Part shown: in pieces, positions 6,528-14,987 of the stretch | Position numbering within the stretch: the first letter of the stretch is position 1 | Layout: each line of letters begins with the position of its first letter | Assembly (NCBI GenBank): GCA_964614515.1 | Contig: CAZTPJ010000053.1 | Location: 1-25,486, forward strand | Length of the DNA stretch: 25,486 bases | Origin: CAZTPJ01 sp964614515 | GTDB lineage: Bacteria > Planctomycetota > Phycisphaerae > Phycisphaerales > UBA1924 | Direction: 5' to 3' | Program-made: the position numbers and the translations under genes | Notes under the pieces: generated by a model | Seen by the model: the letters and a program-made list of their open reading frames with translations, nothing else | Database searches by the model: none | What the model was told of the DNA's origin: nothing

Positions 6528-8429
6528 ATGAGGACGATCGGGAGTGTTGGGAAGGTGTTGCTGGCGGTGACGGTCCTGTGCGGAACGGCGATGGGTCAAC
6601 AGATCCCGCCGATCGAGTCCGGACCGCGACTCGTTGACGTCACGGTGGTGGACGGTGAGATCGAGATGCGCGCGACGGCCACGGGTGAACCGCTGCTGAT
6701 GCGCCGCGGCATGACGCTCTTCGACGGGCGTCACATCACCTACGGCGTGCGCCCCACGACGCAGGTGCAGATTCAGCCCACGGGCTTTGACATCATCTAC
6801 CGCTTCCACAACAACGCGGGCGAAGCGCGACCGATGGCCGACATGCGCCTTGGCGTCATCACGCTCGGGCCGGAGATCACGACCCAGGACATGCGCTACG
6901 GCGCTGAGGACAAGCAACTCAGCCAATCGGAGCAGGCGTCTCGGTCATACACCTACCCCATGAACATGTACTCGCCGGTCACGGTTCTGCGCAACGATCG
7001 CTGGGCCGTGGGCGTGAGTTTCCACTATCCGATCATGGAGTACAAGCACGAGGTGTTTGTGTCGCTCAAGAGCCCCAGCGGACGTCTGGCTGAAGGCGAA
7101 GGCGGGCGCGGCTGGGAAGTCTTGCATCGCACCTCCAACCCCGCGCGCGATCCGGATCAACTGGCCAACCCCTCGTCGGTTCCGCCCGGTGAGACCCGGA
7201 CCTATGTCATCTCCGTTCGCGTCACGCAGAATGCCAACGAATGGATGCGAACGTTGACGCCCTATCGCGAATACTTCCACTCCCTGTACGGGGGCGTGCA
7301 ATACGAACGCGACACGACGCCGATCTGCGCTGTCGCGCTCGCCGCGGGCAGTGAGACGTCAACGACGAATCCGTATGGCTTCCGACGGCAGGAAATGAGG
7401 CCGGACCTCTACGGCTGGACGGCGTGGGTGGATGATCTCAAGGCTCGCAACTGGCCCGCGGTCATGCTCTGGCTGCCGTCAGGCGCCTACCACCGAAACC
7501 AGCACATGAACTTCCCGTTCCAGATCACCACGAACTGGCTGTCCACGCCGCAGTTCGCCACGGCCACACACCCACAGGATGGCCTGCCCGCGTATGTCGC
7601 AACGGGCAAGGAACTCGGTCTGTGGTGGGGTCGGTCGCTCCAGGTTTCCCGCATGTGGGAGCCTTCGTCCGCGGAGCAACTTGATCCGTCAAATCCGGAA
7701 CACGTCGCGCTCGCGTTCGCCGAACTTGATCTGGCCGTGCAAGCCGGCGTGACCATGATCGGCCTTGATACCTTCGGCCATCGCCAGGTTCCGCTGTGGA
7801 AGAGTTTCTACTGGATGAAGCGGATGCAGGAGCGAGCGCCGAATGTGAAGTTCATCACCGAGCCGATTTCATGCGATGTGATGCACACGATCGCGCCGAC
7901 GTTCTATCGCGGCACGCTGCGAGCGCAGCACACGCCGCAGACCGTTGAAGATCTCATGGTCGTCACCAGCCCGCATTACATGGCCGACTTCCTGCTCCCT
8001 GGCCACGAGATCTGCGCCAGTTTCAGTTACTCCGGCCACCGCCAGCACTTCGGCATCTATCCCAACGACGCGATGGTGCAGCGCGACGCTGAGTTGATCG
8101 CGTCGATGGGCTATCGCCCGATCATGGGCGTCGAGCAGCAGCAACTTCGTCCGATTCACGCGGCCGAGACGTGGAACGAGACGGTGCCCGCGGACATCCG
8201 CTGGCAGCCCGATCGTGGCGGTCAGGGCGGCAATCCGGGCCAAGGCTCGAATCCCGGTCAGGGTGGCCAAGGCTCGCAAGGCGGCTCGGGCAACGGTTCG
8301 AACGGTGGTCAGGGGACTGGCACCGGTGGGCAGAACCCGCCCGGCGGCTCGGTCCCCAGCCGACTCTTCTCCCGACAGGAACTCCGCGAAGCGATCCTTC
8401 GGGCGCAGGGTCGAGGCGGCGCTCAGTAA
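6528..8429 (+). CDS. secreted protein with TIM-barrel-hydrolase-like features, Gly/Gln-rich linker
   Basis: The 633-residue protein begins with a signal peptide (MRTIGSVGKVLLAVTVL, then CGTAMGQQ). GGAAGGAGAG before the ATG at 6528 fixes the start. Residues about 30-290 look like an all-beta domain (for example DIIYRFHNNAGEARP). Residues about 310-560 look like a barrel: WPAVMLWLPSG, a GVTMIGLDTFGH strand with D414, and KFITEPISCD with E445. An Asp and a Glu at strand ends are what a retaining or inverting glycoside hydrolase would have, but I cannot assign a GH family. Residues 563-607 are a low-complexity G/Q/N/S linker, and the last 26 residues form a short helix (SRQELREAILRAQ). It is probably periplasmic or secreted, and its substrate is unknown. 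The 200-base gap upstream holds the palindrome and no gene. Confidence 0.65.
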   Translation: MRTIGSVGKVLLAVTVLCGTAMGQQIPPIESGPRLVDVTVVDGEIEMRATATGEPLLMRRGMTLFDGRHITYGVRPTTQVQIQPTGFDIIYRFHNNAGEARPMADMRLGVITLGPEITTQDMRYGAEDKQLSQSEQASRSYTYPMNMYSPVTVLRNDRWAVGVSFHYPIMEYKHEVFVSLKSPSGRLAEGEGGRGWEVLHRTSNPARDPDQLANPSSVPPGETRTYVISVRVTQNANEWMRTLTPYREYFHSLYGGVQYERDTTPICAVALAAGSETSTTNPYGFRRQEMRPDLYGWTAWVDDLKARNWPAVMLWLPSGAYHRNQHMNFPFQITTNWLSTPQFATATHPQDGLPAYVATGKELGLWWGRSLQVSRMWEPSSAEQLDPSNPEHVALAFAELDLAVQAGVTMIGLDTFGHRQVPLWKSFYWMKRMQERAPNVKFITEPISCDVMHTIAPTFYRGTLRAQHTPQTVEDLMVVTSPHYMADFLLPGHEICASFSYSGHRQHFGIYPNDAMVQRDAELIASMGYRPIMGVEQQQLRPIHAAETWNETVPADIRWQPDRGGQGGNPGQGSNPGQGGQGSQGGSGNGSNGGQGTGTGGQNPPGGSVPSRLFSRQELREAILRAQGRGGAQ

Positions 8430-8454
8430 CGCGCATTGACGGATGACGGGCGAG

Positions 8455-8478
8455 GGAGCGCGGGTCACACCGCGCTCC
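8455..8478. other. perfect 9-bp intergenic hairpin
   Basis: GGAGCGCGG-GTCACA-CCGCGCTCC lies between the 633-aa protein gene and gmk. There is no T-tract, so it may be an mRNA 3'-end stabiliser or a weak terminator. It ends 12 bases before the gmk -10-like element. Confidence 0.6.
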
Positions 8479-8490
8479 TGTCGCGCGCGA

Positions 8491-8496
8491 TACGCT
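8491..8496 (+). promoter_or_regulatory. candidate -10 of gmk (leaderless layout)
   Basis: TACGCT is followed by TGGACC and then the ATG at 8503. The six-base spacing would start the transcript at the ATG. No Shine-Dalgarno and no good -35 are seen. Confidence 0.4.
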
Positions 8497-8502
8497 TGGA
8501 CC

Positions 8503-9126
8503 ATGAGTACCGAGCGACGACGCCTGCCGACGGACACCAACGATGGCCTGTTGCTGGTCATCAGCGGCCCATCGGGCGTGGGCAAGACCACCATCACCCG
8601 CGCGGTCGAGCGATCCATCCCCGGCAGCGTCTTTTCCGTCTCATGCACCACGCGCCCGAAGACCGACGCCGATGTCGAAGGTGTGGACTATCACTTCATC
8701 ACCGATGATGCGTTCGAACGCATGCGCCGCGAAGGTGCGTTTCTCGAAACGGCCGAAGTCTTCGGCAAAAAGTACGGCACGCCCCGTGCCTGGGTTGAAG
8801 AGCAACTCGCCCGCGGACGCCTTGTGATCCTCGAGATCGACGTGCGCGGCGCCACGCAGGTTCATGCCCACATGCCCGACATGTTCGCCATGTTCATCCT
8901 GCCGCCAAACGAGGAGACGCTCCTGTCGCGCCTTCGAGGGCGACGGCGGGAACCCGAAGACGTCATCCAGCGCCGATTCGCCGAAGCCAAACGCGAAATC
9001 GCCGAAGCGAGATCCAGCGGCGTCTATGACGCGTTCATCGTCAACGATGACCTGCAACGGGCCATCGCGCAGGCGGTACACGTGGTGTCCCGGGAACGAT
9101 CGCGGCGCGGGGCCGTGGACTCGTGA
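8503..9126 (+). CDS. gmk: guanylate kinase
   Basis: The 207-residue enzyme phosphorylates GMP to GDP with ATP, an essential step of guanine nucleotide supply. ISGPSGVGKTT (about 20-30) is the P-loop. SVSCTTRPKTDADVEGVDYHF, with the conserved S-x-TTR-P and G-x-x-Y-x-F, is the GMP-binding segment. LEIDVRGATQV is the Walker B region, MFILPPNEETLLSRLRGR is the lid/core junction, and YDAFIVNDDL is the typical C-terminal motif. Length and order match the family. I chose the ATG at 8503 because it gives the normal short N-terminal arm and sits six bases after a -10-like hexamer; the frame extends to 8443 without conserved sequence. It is followed by 70 bases containing two small hairpins. Confidence 0.97.
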   Translation: MSTERRRLPTDTNDGLLLVISGPSGVGKTTITRAVERSIPGSVFSVSCTTRPKTDADVEGVDYHFITDDAFERMRREGAFLETAEVFGKKYGTPRAWVEEQLARGRLVILEIDVRGATQVHAHMPDMFAMFILPPNEETLLSRLRGRRREPEDVIQRRFAEAKREIAEARSSGVYDAFIVNDDLQRAIAQAVHVVSRERSRRGAVDS

Positions 9127-9135
9127 CCGTGCGCT

Positions 9136-9178
9136 GGAGGTGCGCCTCCGCGGGGATGCAACGCGGCGAGAACGCCGC
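9136..9178. other. two small hairpins between gmk and the serine hydrolase gene
   Basis: GGAGG-TGCG-CCTCC (9136-9149) and GCGGCG-AGAA-CGCCGC (9163-9178) fill the short gap. Neither has a T-tract. They could act as attenuating or mRNA-protecting structures. Confidence 0.45.
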
Positions 9179-9196
9179 CATGCGGGAGAATGAACC

Positions 9197-10936
9197 ATGA
9201 ATTGGCGAACGATCGGCGCGCTGTGCTACGTGTGTGTCGCGAGCGTGTTTGGGAGCGTTGGGGTGGCGATGCCCTTCGCCACCGCGGATGATGGCATTGT
9301 CATCCGCGAAGGACTCGGTCAGCGGCTTGATGACTATCTGTCGCGCCTCGAAGCATTCGGCTTTCACGGCGCGGTGTTGGTCGAGGTCAAGGGCGAGGTT
9401 GTGCTCGCCCGCGGCTATGGCATCGCGGATCGCTCGCGCGAATCCCCCATCACCACCGACACGGTCTTTGACATCGGATCACTCGGCAAGCAGTTCGTCG
9501 CGGCCGGGGCCTTGCTCCTCGAATCGCGCGGAAAACTTCGCGTGACGGACACCGTGGCCATGCACATCCCCGATGCGCCCGAGGACAAACGCGATCTCAC
9601 GGTGCACCAACTCATGACGCACACGGCCGGACTGCCGTACATCCCCACGCGCGATGATCCCTTCGAAGAGCCGCTGACCGGCGAACCCGGCGGCGCATGG
9701 GTGTACTCCAACTCCGGGTATGCGGTGCTGGGCCGTGTGCTTGACACGGCCGCGGGCGAGCCGCTTGAGGACTTCATCACGCGTGAGATCTTTGATCGTC
9801 TTGAGATGACCAACACGAAGTTCAAGCGCGACCTTCGCGAGTCGACCGCAACGATGGCGCGGGCGTACACCGACGACACGGATCAGGGCACGGCGTTTGA
9901 CATGCCCATGCCGGCGCGCCTGCGCGGCGCGGGGGGCGTCGTGTCCACGCTCGGCGACTTGATGAAGTGGGAACACGCGATTCGCGAGCATCGCCTGCTC
10001 GAAGCGCCCGCGATCGATCGAACCTTCACCGAGTACGCCAGAAACGCCTCGGGCACCGTCGGCTACGGCTACGGCTGGATGATCCGCACCACGATTCGCG
10101 GCACGAAACTCGTCCATCACGGCGGGAACTACGGCGGATTCAACTGCGACTATCGCCGATACGTCGATGAAGGCGTGACCATCCTGTGTCTGTCGAATCA
10201 CTTCGTCAGCGGACGTTCGATGCGCGACGCTGCGCTCGACAGTCTGAGCACGATGGTCAACGGCGGTGAGATCCCGCTTCCGCCAAAGATGGTCGCGCGC
10301 GGACAGACGCACGGCGACACGCCTCTCGATGGAGTCTATGAACTTCCAGGGGGGGGCGAAATCGCAATCAAGGACTACGGGGAACGACTACTCTTGACCG
10401 CCGACGGCCCGGCGGCGATGTCGGCCGTGTTCATGCCTGATGCGAATGACGAGGAACGGGCATTCGCGGCCCATGCATGCGAACAGACAGCGCGGACCAT
10501 CACGGGTCTGATGCAGCGTGACACTGAACCCCTGCGCGAGAACATCTCTCCATCGCTGCCGTTTGGGCCCACGGTCGAGATGATCGGCGGGCAATATGCC
10601 GCGCTGATCGAACGCCACGGCGATCTTCAAAACTGTGAAGCCATCGGTGCTGCGCTGACCTCGGGCGCGGGCGGCTACGTCCTCGCCCGCGCGACCTTTG
10701 AGCACGGCGAGCAACTTCTCCGCCTGACATGGAGCAATCGACGCATCATTCACTTCGCCCAGGTGGATGCGGGTCCATCGCGTGAGTTCGCGGCCGTGGA
10801 AGACGGCGGATTCGCCGCCTATGACATCTTCACGCGGCGCGAGGTTCTGGCGCGCGTCGAGCGTGACCGGGAAGGACGGTTGACACTGACGCTCTCGGCG
10901 GGTGATGTGAAGGTCGTGGCCAGGCCGCGGGCGTGA
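9197..10936 (+). CDS. exported serine hydrolase, class C beta-lactamase/DD-peptidase family
   Basis: The 579-residue protein has an N-terminal export signal (MNWRTIGALCYVCVASVFGS, with likely cleavage near ATA|DD, about residue 30). The catalytic domain, residues about 40-350, carries all three family motifs: S95-x-x-K98 in IGSLGKQF, Y170-S-N172 in VYSNSGY, and the H-G-G triad at 307-309 in HHGGNYGGF. Such enzymes hydrolyse peptide, ester or lactam bonds; beta-lactamase activity cannot be claimed. A C-terminal domain of about 200 residues (from roughly 375) looks like the beta-rich lipocalin-like module often attached to these hydrolases. GGAG lies about 11 bases before the ATG. The SRPBCC gene starts 20 bases after the stop and is probably co-transcribed. 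Confidence 0.88.
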   Translation: MNWRTIGALCYVCVASVFGSVGVAMPFATADDGIVIREGLGQRLDDYLSRLEAFGFHGAVLVEVKGEVVLARGYGIADRSRESPITTDTVFDIGSLGKQFVAAGALLLESRGKLRVTDTVAMHIPDAPEDKRDLTVHQLMTHTAGLPYIPTRDDPFEEPLTGEPGGAWVYSNSGYAVLGRVLDTAAGEPLEDFITREIFDRLEMTNTKFKRDLRESTATMARAYTDDTDQGTAFDMPMPARLRGAGGVVSTLGDLMKWEHAIREHRLLEAPAIDRTFTEYARNASGTVGYGYGWMIRTTIRGTKLVHHGGNYGGFNCDYRRYVDEGVTILCLSNHFVSGRSMRDAALDSLSTMVNGGEIPLPPKMVARGQTHGDTPLDGVYELPGGGEIAIKDYGERLLLTADGPAAMSAVFMPDANDEERAFAAHACEQTARTITGLMQRDTEPLRENISPSLPFGPTVEMIGGQYAALIERHGDLQNCEAIGAALTSGAGGYVLARATFEHGEQLLRLTWSNRRIIHFAQVDAGPSREFAAVEDGGFAAYDIFTRREVLARVERDREGRLTLTLSAGDVKVVARPRA

Positions 10937-10956
10937 GGTAATGGGAGGAACGTTGC

Positions 10957-11583
10957 GTGCAGGAAGGCATCGAGTCGGAAATTGTGGAGCATGGACCGGC
11001 TGCTGCGGGAGACTGGAGCGATCAGGGGCTTCGCGCGTGGCATGGAGAGATCGACGTGCAGGCGTCGCCCGAGCGCGTCTGGGATGCGCTGGTGACGACG
11101 CCGCTGCTCGTGGACATCGTCGGCAAGGCCGATGAAGTCGTGTGGGATGGTTCGCACGTTCACACGCCCGGCTCGGGCGAAGGCGCCAGCGTGCGGTTTG
11201 AACTGCGAGAACGCTTCGGCGGCGCGTTTGAAGGCACATGCATCGAGTTCGACAGGCCGCGACGAATCGGGCTTGTCTTCATGCGCGTCGGGGCTGTCGC
11301 CAGAGCGAAGCGCCCCGGCCGTAGGATGCGCAAGGCCGAGCGAGAGATCGAACCGCCTGCGAACGATTCGCCGCAGTCCATGATGGTGATCGGGTACACG
11401 ATCGAGCCGCGACGTGGAGGCGCGACGACGCGCGTCGCGCTGAAACTCTGGACGCCCGATGAACGCCTGGTCTTCAAGGACGATCCGATCATGTCAATCC
11501 TCATGTCGCTCATCGGCCCGCGACTGTATCAGCGCCAGATTGACAAGCACCTGCGCCGGGTTCGTGCGGCCGTGAGCGGCTGA
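10957..11583 (+). CDS. SRPBCC/START-like domain protein
   Basis: The 208-residue protein starts at GTG 10957, eight bases after a good Shine-Dalgarno GGGAGG. The sequence WHGEIDVQASPERVWDAL is the usual opening strand and helix of SRPBCC (Bet v 1/polyketide-cyclase-like) proteins. GEGASVRFELRERFG, then IEFDRPRRIGLVF and GYTIEPRRGGATTRVALKLW supply the antiparallel strands, and PRLYQRQIDKHLRRVR is the long C-terminal helix lining the cavity. A basic insert around residues 120-135 (RAKRPGRRMRKAER) is unusual. The ligand is unknown. The short gap to the upstream hydrolase suggests one operon, but a functional link is not shown. Confidence 0.75.
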   Translation: MQEGIESEIVEHGPAAAGDWSDQGLRAWHGEIDVQASPERVWDALVTTPLLVDIVGKADEVVWDGSHVHTPGSGEGASVRFELRERFGGAFEGTCIEFDRPRRIGLVFMRVGAVARAKRPGRRMRKAEREIEPPANDSPQSMMVIGYTIEPRRGGATTRVALKLWTPDERLVFKDDPIMSILMSLIGPRLYQRQIDKHLRRVRAAVSG

Positions 11584-11609
11584 TCATGTGGATTGCCGTT
11601 GAGGCTTGC

Positions 11610-11615
11610 TATAGT
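11610..11615 (+). promoter_or_regulatory. candidate -10 of the outer-membrane protein gene
   Basis: TATAGT lies 54 bases upstream of the ATG at 11670. TTGCCG is nearby but with too short a spacer, so no -35 is assigned. Confidence 0.45.
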
Positions 11616-11669
11616 CGTCGGCTCACGGCCCCCCGATGTCCAGGCGGCCGAGCGATTGCGGGAGTTCAA

Positions 11670-12671
11670 ATGACACGCACAGCGGTCGTCATGGCGTTGG
11701 TGATGGCTGGGTCCACGGCGATGGCTCAGGAGAACCCGTCGCCTCAGACTCAGCCCGAACAAACTCAGCCGAATCAAACTCAGCCCGAACAGGCCGAGCC
11801 GGACCAGACGCAGGAAGCATCCGACGCCGCGCCCAAGTTCGGGCTTGAAGCGACGACGTTTACGTTCACCCTGGGCGCCAGCGGTTCGTTCGACGGCAAC
11901 TTCGATGATGCGCCGGGGAGCGTGACCGTGTTCCGGCAGTCGGCCGCGCTCACCGCCACCATCCCGGCCCAGGCGCGAACGCGCATCGATGTCACGTTTG
12001 ACACGGAGCACGCGGGGTTCGACTTCGACGATGCGGCCGGCTTCGTGCCCGGCGCGGACGCACCCTTTGAGGACCTGTGGCGACATCGCCTGTCGATTCG
12101 CGCAGCGCATGTGAAGGATCAAACGTGGACGTTCCTCGGCGGGGGTTCGGTGACGTCGGCGGGCGAGTCCGGCGCGGACTTCGGCGACACGATCACCGGG
12201 CGCGTGTTCGCGGGCTTTCTGTATCGCGTCTCGCCCAACTTTCAACTCGGGCTGGGGGGGGGGCTTGTGACGCGCCTGGAGGACAACGCGACCCTCCTGC
12301 CTCTGCCGCTGATTCAACTCTCCTATGCGATCGACGACAAGACCACGCTGACGATCAACACCTTCGAGGACATCAACCTCACGCACCAGATATCAGAGCA
12401 GTTCGCCGTGATCCTCAGCGCGTCCTATCACTTCGACGAATATCGCCTCGCCGATGACGGCCCGGTTCCCGAAGGCGTATTCAGCCACTGGCGCGTGCCC
12501 ATCGGACTCACCGGGCGATGGACGCCCTCCACCGATGTGATGGTCAGCCTCACGGCCGGGGTGGACGTGTATCAGAACTACCGAATCGAAGATTCATCCG
12601 GCAATCAAGTGGCGGACTCGCGAGTCGATCCAGCGCTGTTCATCGCGGCCGCGCTGCGGCTTCGCTTTTAG
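11670..12671 (+). CDS. outer-membrane beta-barrel-type protein
   Basis: The 333-residue protein has a signal peptide (MTRTAVVMALVMAGSTAMAQ, cleavage after residue 20). A short polar linker of pentapeptides (TQPEQ, TQPNQ, TQPEQ, AEPDQ; about 27-47) follows. The rest alternates polar and apolar residues in about ten strands (for example TTFTFTLGASGSF, ARTRIDVTFDTEH, FQLGLGGGLVTRL, KTTLTINTFEDINL, DVMVSLTAGVDVYQ). The C-terminal residue is phenylalanine (ALRLRF), the typical BAM-recognised last strand. It is therefore probably an outer-membrane barrel of the DUF6268-like kind with unknown function. GGGAG precedes the ATG by six bases. It converges with the next gene, and the two stop codons overlap by four bases. 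Confidence 0.75.
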   Translation: MTRTAVVMALVMAGSTAMAQENPSPQTQPEQTQPNQTQPEQAEPDQTQEASDAAPKFGLEATTFTFTLGASGSFDGNFDDAPGSVTVFRQSAALTATIPAQARTRIDVTFDTEHAGFDFDDAAGFVPGADAPFEDLWRHRLSIRAAHVKDQTWTFLGGGSVTSAGESGADFGDTITGRVFAGFLYRVSPNFQLGLGGGLVTRLEDNATLLPLPLIQLSYAIDDKTTLTINTFEDINLTHQISEQFAVILSASYHFDEYRLADDGPVPEGVFSHWRVPIGLTGRWTPSTDVMVSLTAGVDVYQNYRIEDSSGNQVADSRVDPALFIAAALRLRF

Positions 12672-13108
12672 CGCGAGGCGTTGGCGGTGGTGGACTCCGG
12701 CGCGGGTGCCGACTCCGGTACGGGGCGCAGATGCCACTCGATGCGACGAGCCGACGCAGGCGGCGCGGGAACCTGCTGGTCCAGACTGCCGGAGTTCTTG
12801 GTCGCGGGGATCTCGCCCCAGTGCAGTTCATCCGGCATCAGCGCGTCATCGTTTTTGCCCGCCCGGAATCGCATCACAAGTTTTCGCCCCACGGGCAGTT
12901 CATGCGTCCAGAAGACCTCGCCGGTTCGCGTATCCACCACGGTGATGGTCTTAGGCTCCCACTCACGGCTGACATAGACATGCTTGTCCTGCGAGTAGTA
13001 CGAACCACCTTCATAGTGGCCCGGCACGGCGCATCCCGAAATCGCGGCGAGGGTGGCACCAAGCAGGGCGGCGCGTCCGAGAAGTGCGTTGGGCAATCTG
13101 AGGGTCAT
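12668..13108 (-). CDS. small lipoprotein of unknown function
   Basis: The 146-residue protein has a short signal with lipobox AISGC, so Cys26 would be lipidated. The mature part has a Tyr-rich start (GHYEGGSYYSQDKHVYVS), a strand-rich core (KTITVVDTRTGEVFWTHELPVG and LVMRFRAG), and a Pro/Ala-rich tail. The core resembles the 'vtvvD..tGe.vw...ip.g..l' pattern of small exported beta-sheet proteins; I cannot name a family. GGAGA lies about 10 bases before the ATG at 13108. It is divergent from ispF and convergent with the outer-membrane protein gene. Confidence 0.7.
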   Translation of the reverse strand: MTLRLPNALLGRAALLGATLAAISGCAVPGHYEGGSYYSQDKHVYVSREWEPKTITVVDTRTGEVFWTHELPVGRKLVMRFRAGKNDDALMPDELHWGEIPATKNSGSLDQQVPAPPASARRIEWHLRPVPESAPAPESTTANASR

Positions 13109-13215
13109 GCGCTAATCTCCGAATCGTGTGGTCCTAGTACACCCCGGGGCCTGGGCCGGTTCGCCCAACGCCGGGTGGGAGTGTATCGGCCTGATGGGGC
13201 GAGGATGTGACCGGG

Positions 13216-13221
13216 TACACT
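13216..13221 (+). promoter_or_regulatory. candidate -10 of ispF (leaderless layout)
   Basis: TACACT is followed by GGGGGC and the GTG at 13228, a six-base spacing. This argues that 13228, not the in-frame GTG at 13207 upstream of the hexamer, is the start. Confidence 0.45.
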
Positions 13222-13227
13222 GGGGGC

Positions 13228-13761
13228 GTGAACGAACAGCTCCACACGTCGTCGCGTTCCGGCCAGGATTGGCGGATTGGCCACGGGTTTGACCTGCATC
13301 GGCTGGACCCGCTTGTGCCAGATGGCCAGGGCAAGCCCTTGATTCTGGCCGGTGTGAAGTTGGCCCATCCGCGCGGGCCGGTTGGGCACTCGGACGGCGA
13401 TGCGCTCTATCACGCCGTGACTGATGCGGTGCTCGGGGCGCTCGCGTTGCCGGACATCGGGGAGTTGTTTCCGGACACCGACGCGCGTCACGCGGGGCGG
13501 GACTCGGCGGAATTTCTGGCCGAGGCCGTGCGGCGGGCGAATGTCGCGGGTTGGGTGGTCGTCAATCTCGATGCGACGGTGGTGATGGAGCGCCCGAAGA
13601 TCTCGCCGCACAAGCAGCGCATGCGAGACAACCTGGCGCTGCTGCTGGGTGTGCATGTGGATCGCGTGAACGTCAAAGGCAAGACGCACGAAGGCGTGGA
13701 TGCGGTTGGGCGAGGCGAGGCCGTGGAAGTGCACGTCGTCGTGCTGCTGGGGCGTGCGTGA
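13228..13761 (+). CDS. ispF: 2-C-methyl-D-erythritol 2,4-cyclodiphosphate synthase
   Basis: The 177-residue enzyme of the non-mevalonate isoprenoid pathway turns 4-diphosphocytidyl-methylerythritol 2-phosphate into the cyclodiphosphate, releasing CMP. RIGHGFDLHRL carries the metal ligands D22 and H24. VGHSDGDALYHAVTDAVLGA has the conserved H-S-D-G-D and the third metal ligand H62. DIGELFPDTD, MERPKISPHKQRM and NVKGKTHEGVDAVGRGEAV complete the family blocks; E. coli has TT(N/S)E where this protein has KTHE. The N-terminal extension of about 15 residues is not conserved. GTG 13228 is preferred because of the upstream -10-like TACACT. The other isoprenoid genes are not in the window. Confidence 0.95.
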   Translation: MNEQLHTSSRSGQDWRIGHGFDLHRLDPLVPDGQGKPLILAGVKLAHPRGPVGHSDGDALYHAVTDAVLGALALPDIGELFPDTDARHAGRDSAEFLAEAVRRANVAGWVVVNLDATVVMERPKISPHKQRMRDNLALLLGVHVDRVNVKGKTHEGVDAVGRGEAVEVHVVVLLGRA

Positions 13762-13782
13762 GGGACCGGCGCGTGCGGGAGG

Positions 13783-14050
13783 GAGTACGCAGAGTTCGCT
13801 GAGGGCTCGCAGAGTGCGCAGAGCGGTTCAGCGGGATGTGAGCGTCGTCCTGGTTGGCGATGTGGGATAGTCGGTGGCTCTTTCAACTTTGAGTGGCTGA
13901 TTGTGGGTGTCACTCCAGGCGGATTGATCGCGCGCCGAATCGCCCTCATGCAATTGAGCACGAACCGCTAATGAATGTGGCGTTCATCATCGTGACAACA
14001 CCCTCGAGCCTCTGCGCCCTCTGCGAGCCCTCAGCGATCTCTGCGTACTC
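13783..14050. repeat. 41-bp inverted repeat pair bracketing a 186-bp non-coding core
   Basis: The left arm 13783-13823 and the right arm 14010-14050 are reverse complements over 41 bases with two mismatches; each starts or ends in GAGTACGCAGAG-like sequence. Inside, a second perfect pair AGCGGTTC/GAACCGCT (13822-13829 and 13962-13969) partly overlaps the left arm. The arms belong to the familiar CGCAGAG-rich repeat type found between genes in many bacteria. This accounts for the 314-base gap between ispF and the SDR gene; I see no gene in the core. Confidence 0.9.
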
Positions 14051-14075
14051 TTCGCATTGATCGAGGTGTGGGCCA

Positions 14076-14906
14076 TCACTCACCGTCGATGCCTTTGATG
14101 AGCGTTCGCCGTCGCGCGGCGTAGGCGCTCAGTCTGCTCGCGGCGAAGCGGGGCATGGCCATCGCCAGCGCGAACGTCAGGCGAGTGGGCGTGCTCGTCC
14201 ACACTTCGGGGCACGGGCGTCGCAGACACTTGACGATCGCGCGAGCGACATCGTCCGCCGTCTGCGCCTTGGCCAGCGGCGTGGTGCGCGGCACGGGCGG
14301 AAGGTTGCTCACGGCCGCGGACACGTCGCTGAACTCCGTCAAGGTGCGAACGGGATACACAACCGAAACGTCGATGCCCCTGGGCTTGAGTTCGCTGTGC
14401 ATGGCCTGGCCGATGAGCCACTGCGCGCCCTTGGTGGCGCAGTACGCGCCGATGTACGGCACGCCGAGTTTGCCGATGCAACTGGCGCAGATGAGAATGT
14501 GTCCCGCGCGGGCTTTGAGCATGTGCGGAATCGCCGGGCGGATCGTGTTGAGCGTGCCGAAATAGTTGGTCTCAAAGATCGCCCGCATCTCCGCATCCGA
14601 AACGAGATGGATCGGCCGTTCAAGGCCATAGCCCGCGTTGGCGAATACGGCGTGAATCGAGCCGAATGTGTCGATGGCGGCGGCGATGAGGTTGTCGCAA
14701 TCGGCCTGCGAGGTGACATCACACGCGACGGCGATGGCCTTGCCGCCCGCGGCCTCGATCTCGGCGCGCACCGCGTCGAGTTTGTCCATGCGTCGTGCGG
14801 CCAGGATCACGGGCATTCCCGCCCTCGCGCACGCGATGGCCGTGGCACGCCCGATGCCGCTCGAGGCACCGGTGATGGCGATGGGTTTGGTGTGGAGGTT
14901 GGTCAT
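14076..14906 (-). CDS. classical short-chain dehydrogenase/reductase
   Basis: The 276-residue NAD(P)-dependent oxidoreductase has all SDR marks: TGASSGIG (12-19), the acidic CDV turn (62-64), NAG (90-92), and Y155-C-A-T-K159 in the active site. AARR after the second strand suggests NADP preference, as in many SDRs. The C-terminal 60 residues (from about 215, PRTTPLAKAQTADDVARAIV onward, with a basic end YAARRRTL) match the longer SDRs that act on lipophilic substrates; the substrate is unknown. The start at 14906 gives the normal short N-terminus before the first strand. A possible -10 TACGAT lies about 22 bases upstream. It is a single gene bounded by the inverted repeat and murJ. Confidence 0.9.
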   Translation of the reverse strand: MTNLHTKPIAITGASSGIGRATAIACARAGMPVILAARRMDKLDAVRAEIEAAGGKAIAVACDVTSQADCDNLIAAAIDTFGSIHAVFANAGYGLERPIHLVSDAEMRAIFETNYFGTLNTIRPAIPHMLKARAGHILICASCIGKLGVPYIGAYCATKGAQWLIGQAMHSELKPRGIDVSVVYPVRTLTEFSDVSAAVSNLPPVPRTTPLAKAQTADDVARAIVKCLRRPCPEVWTSTPTRLTFALAMAMPRFAASRLSAYAARRRTLIKGIDGE

Positions 14907-14987
14907 GGCGGCTGAATCGAGGGGGTCATCGTATCACAGGCGATCGGGTTGACTGAAAAGCAGGCATGAGCCACGCGGCATGAGGCA

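Noticed and set aside
7869..8651. 260-aa minus-strand ORF
   Set aside because: Antisense to the 633-aa protein gene and the gmk start; no recognisable motif.
12518..13210. 230-aa plus-strand ORF
   Set aside because: Spans the outer-membrane protein end and the antisense of the lipoprotein gene; the named genes have signal peptides and expected ends.
13488..13961. 157-aa ORF running out of ispF into the inverted repeat
   Set aside because: Antisense to ispF, with a Cys/Ala/Ser-rich translation of the CGCAGAG repeat, a common annotation artefact.
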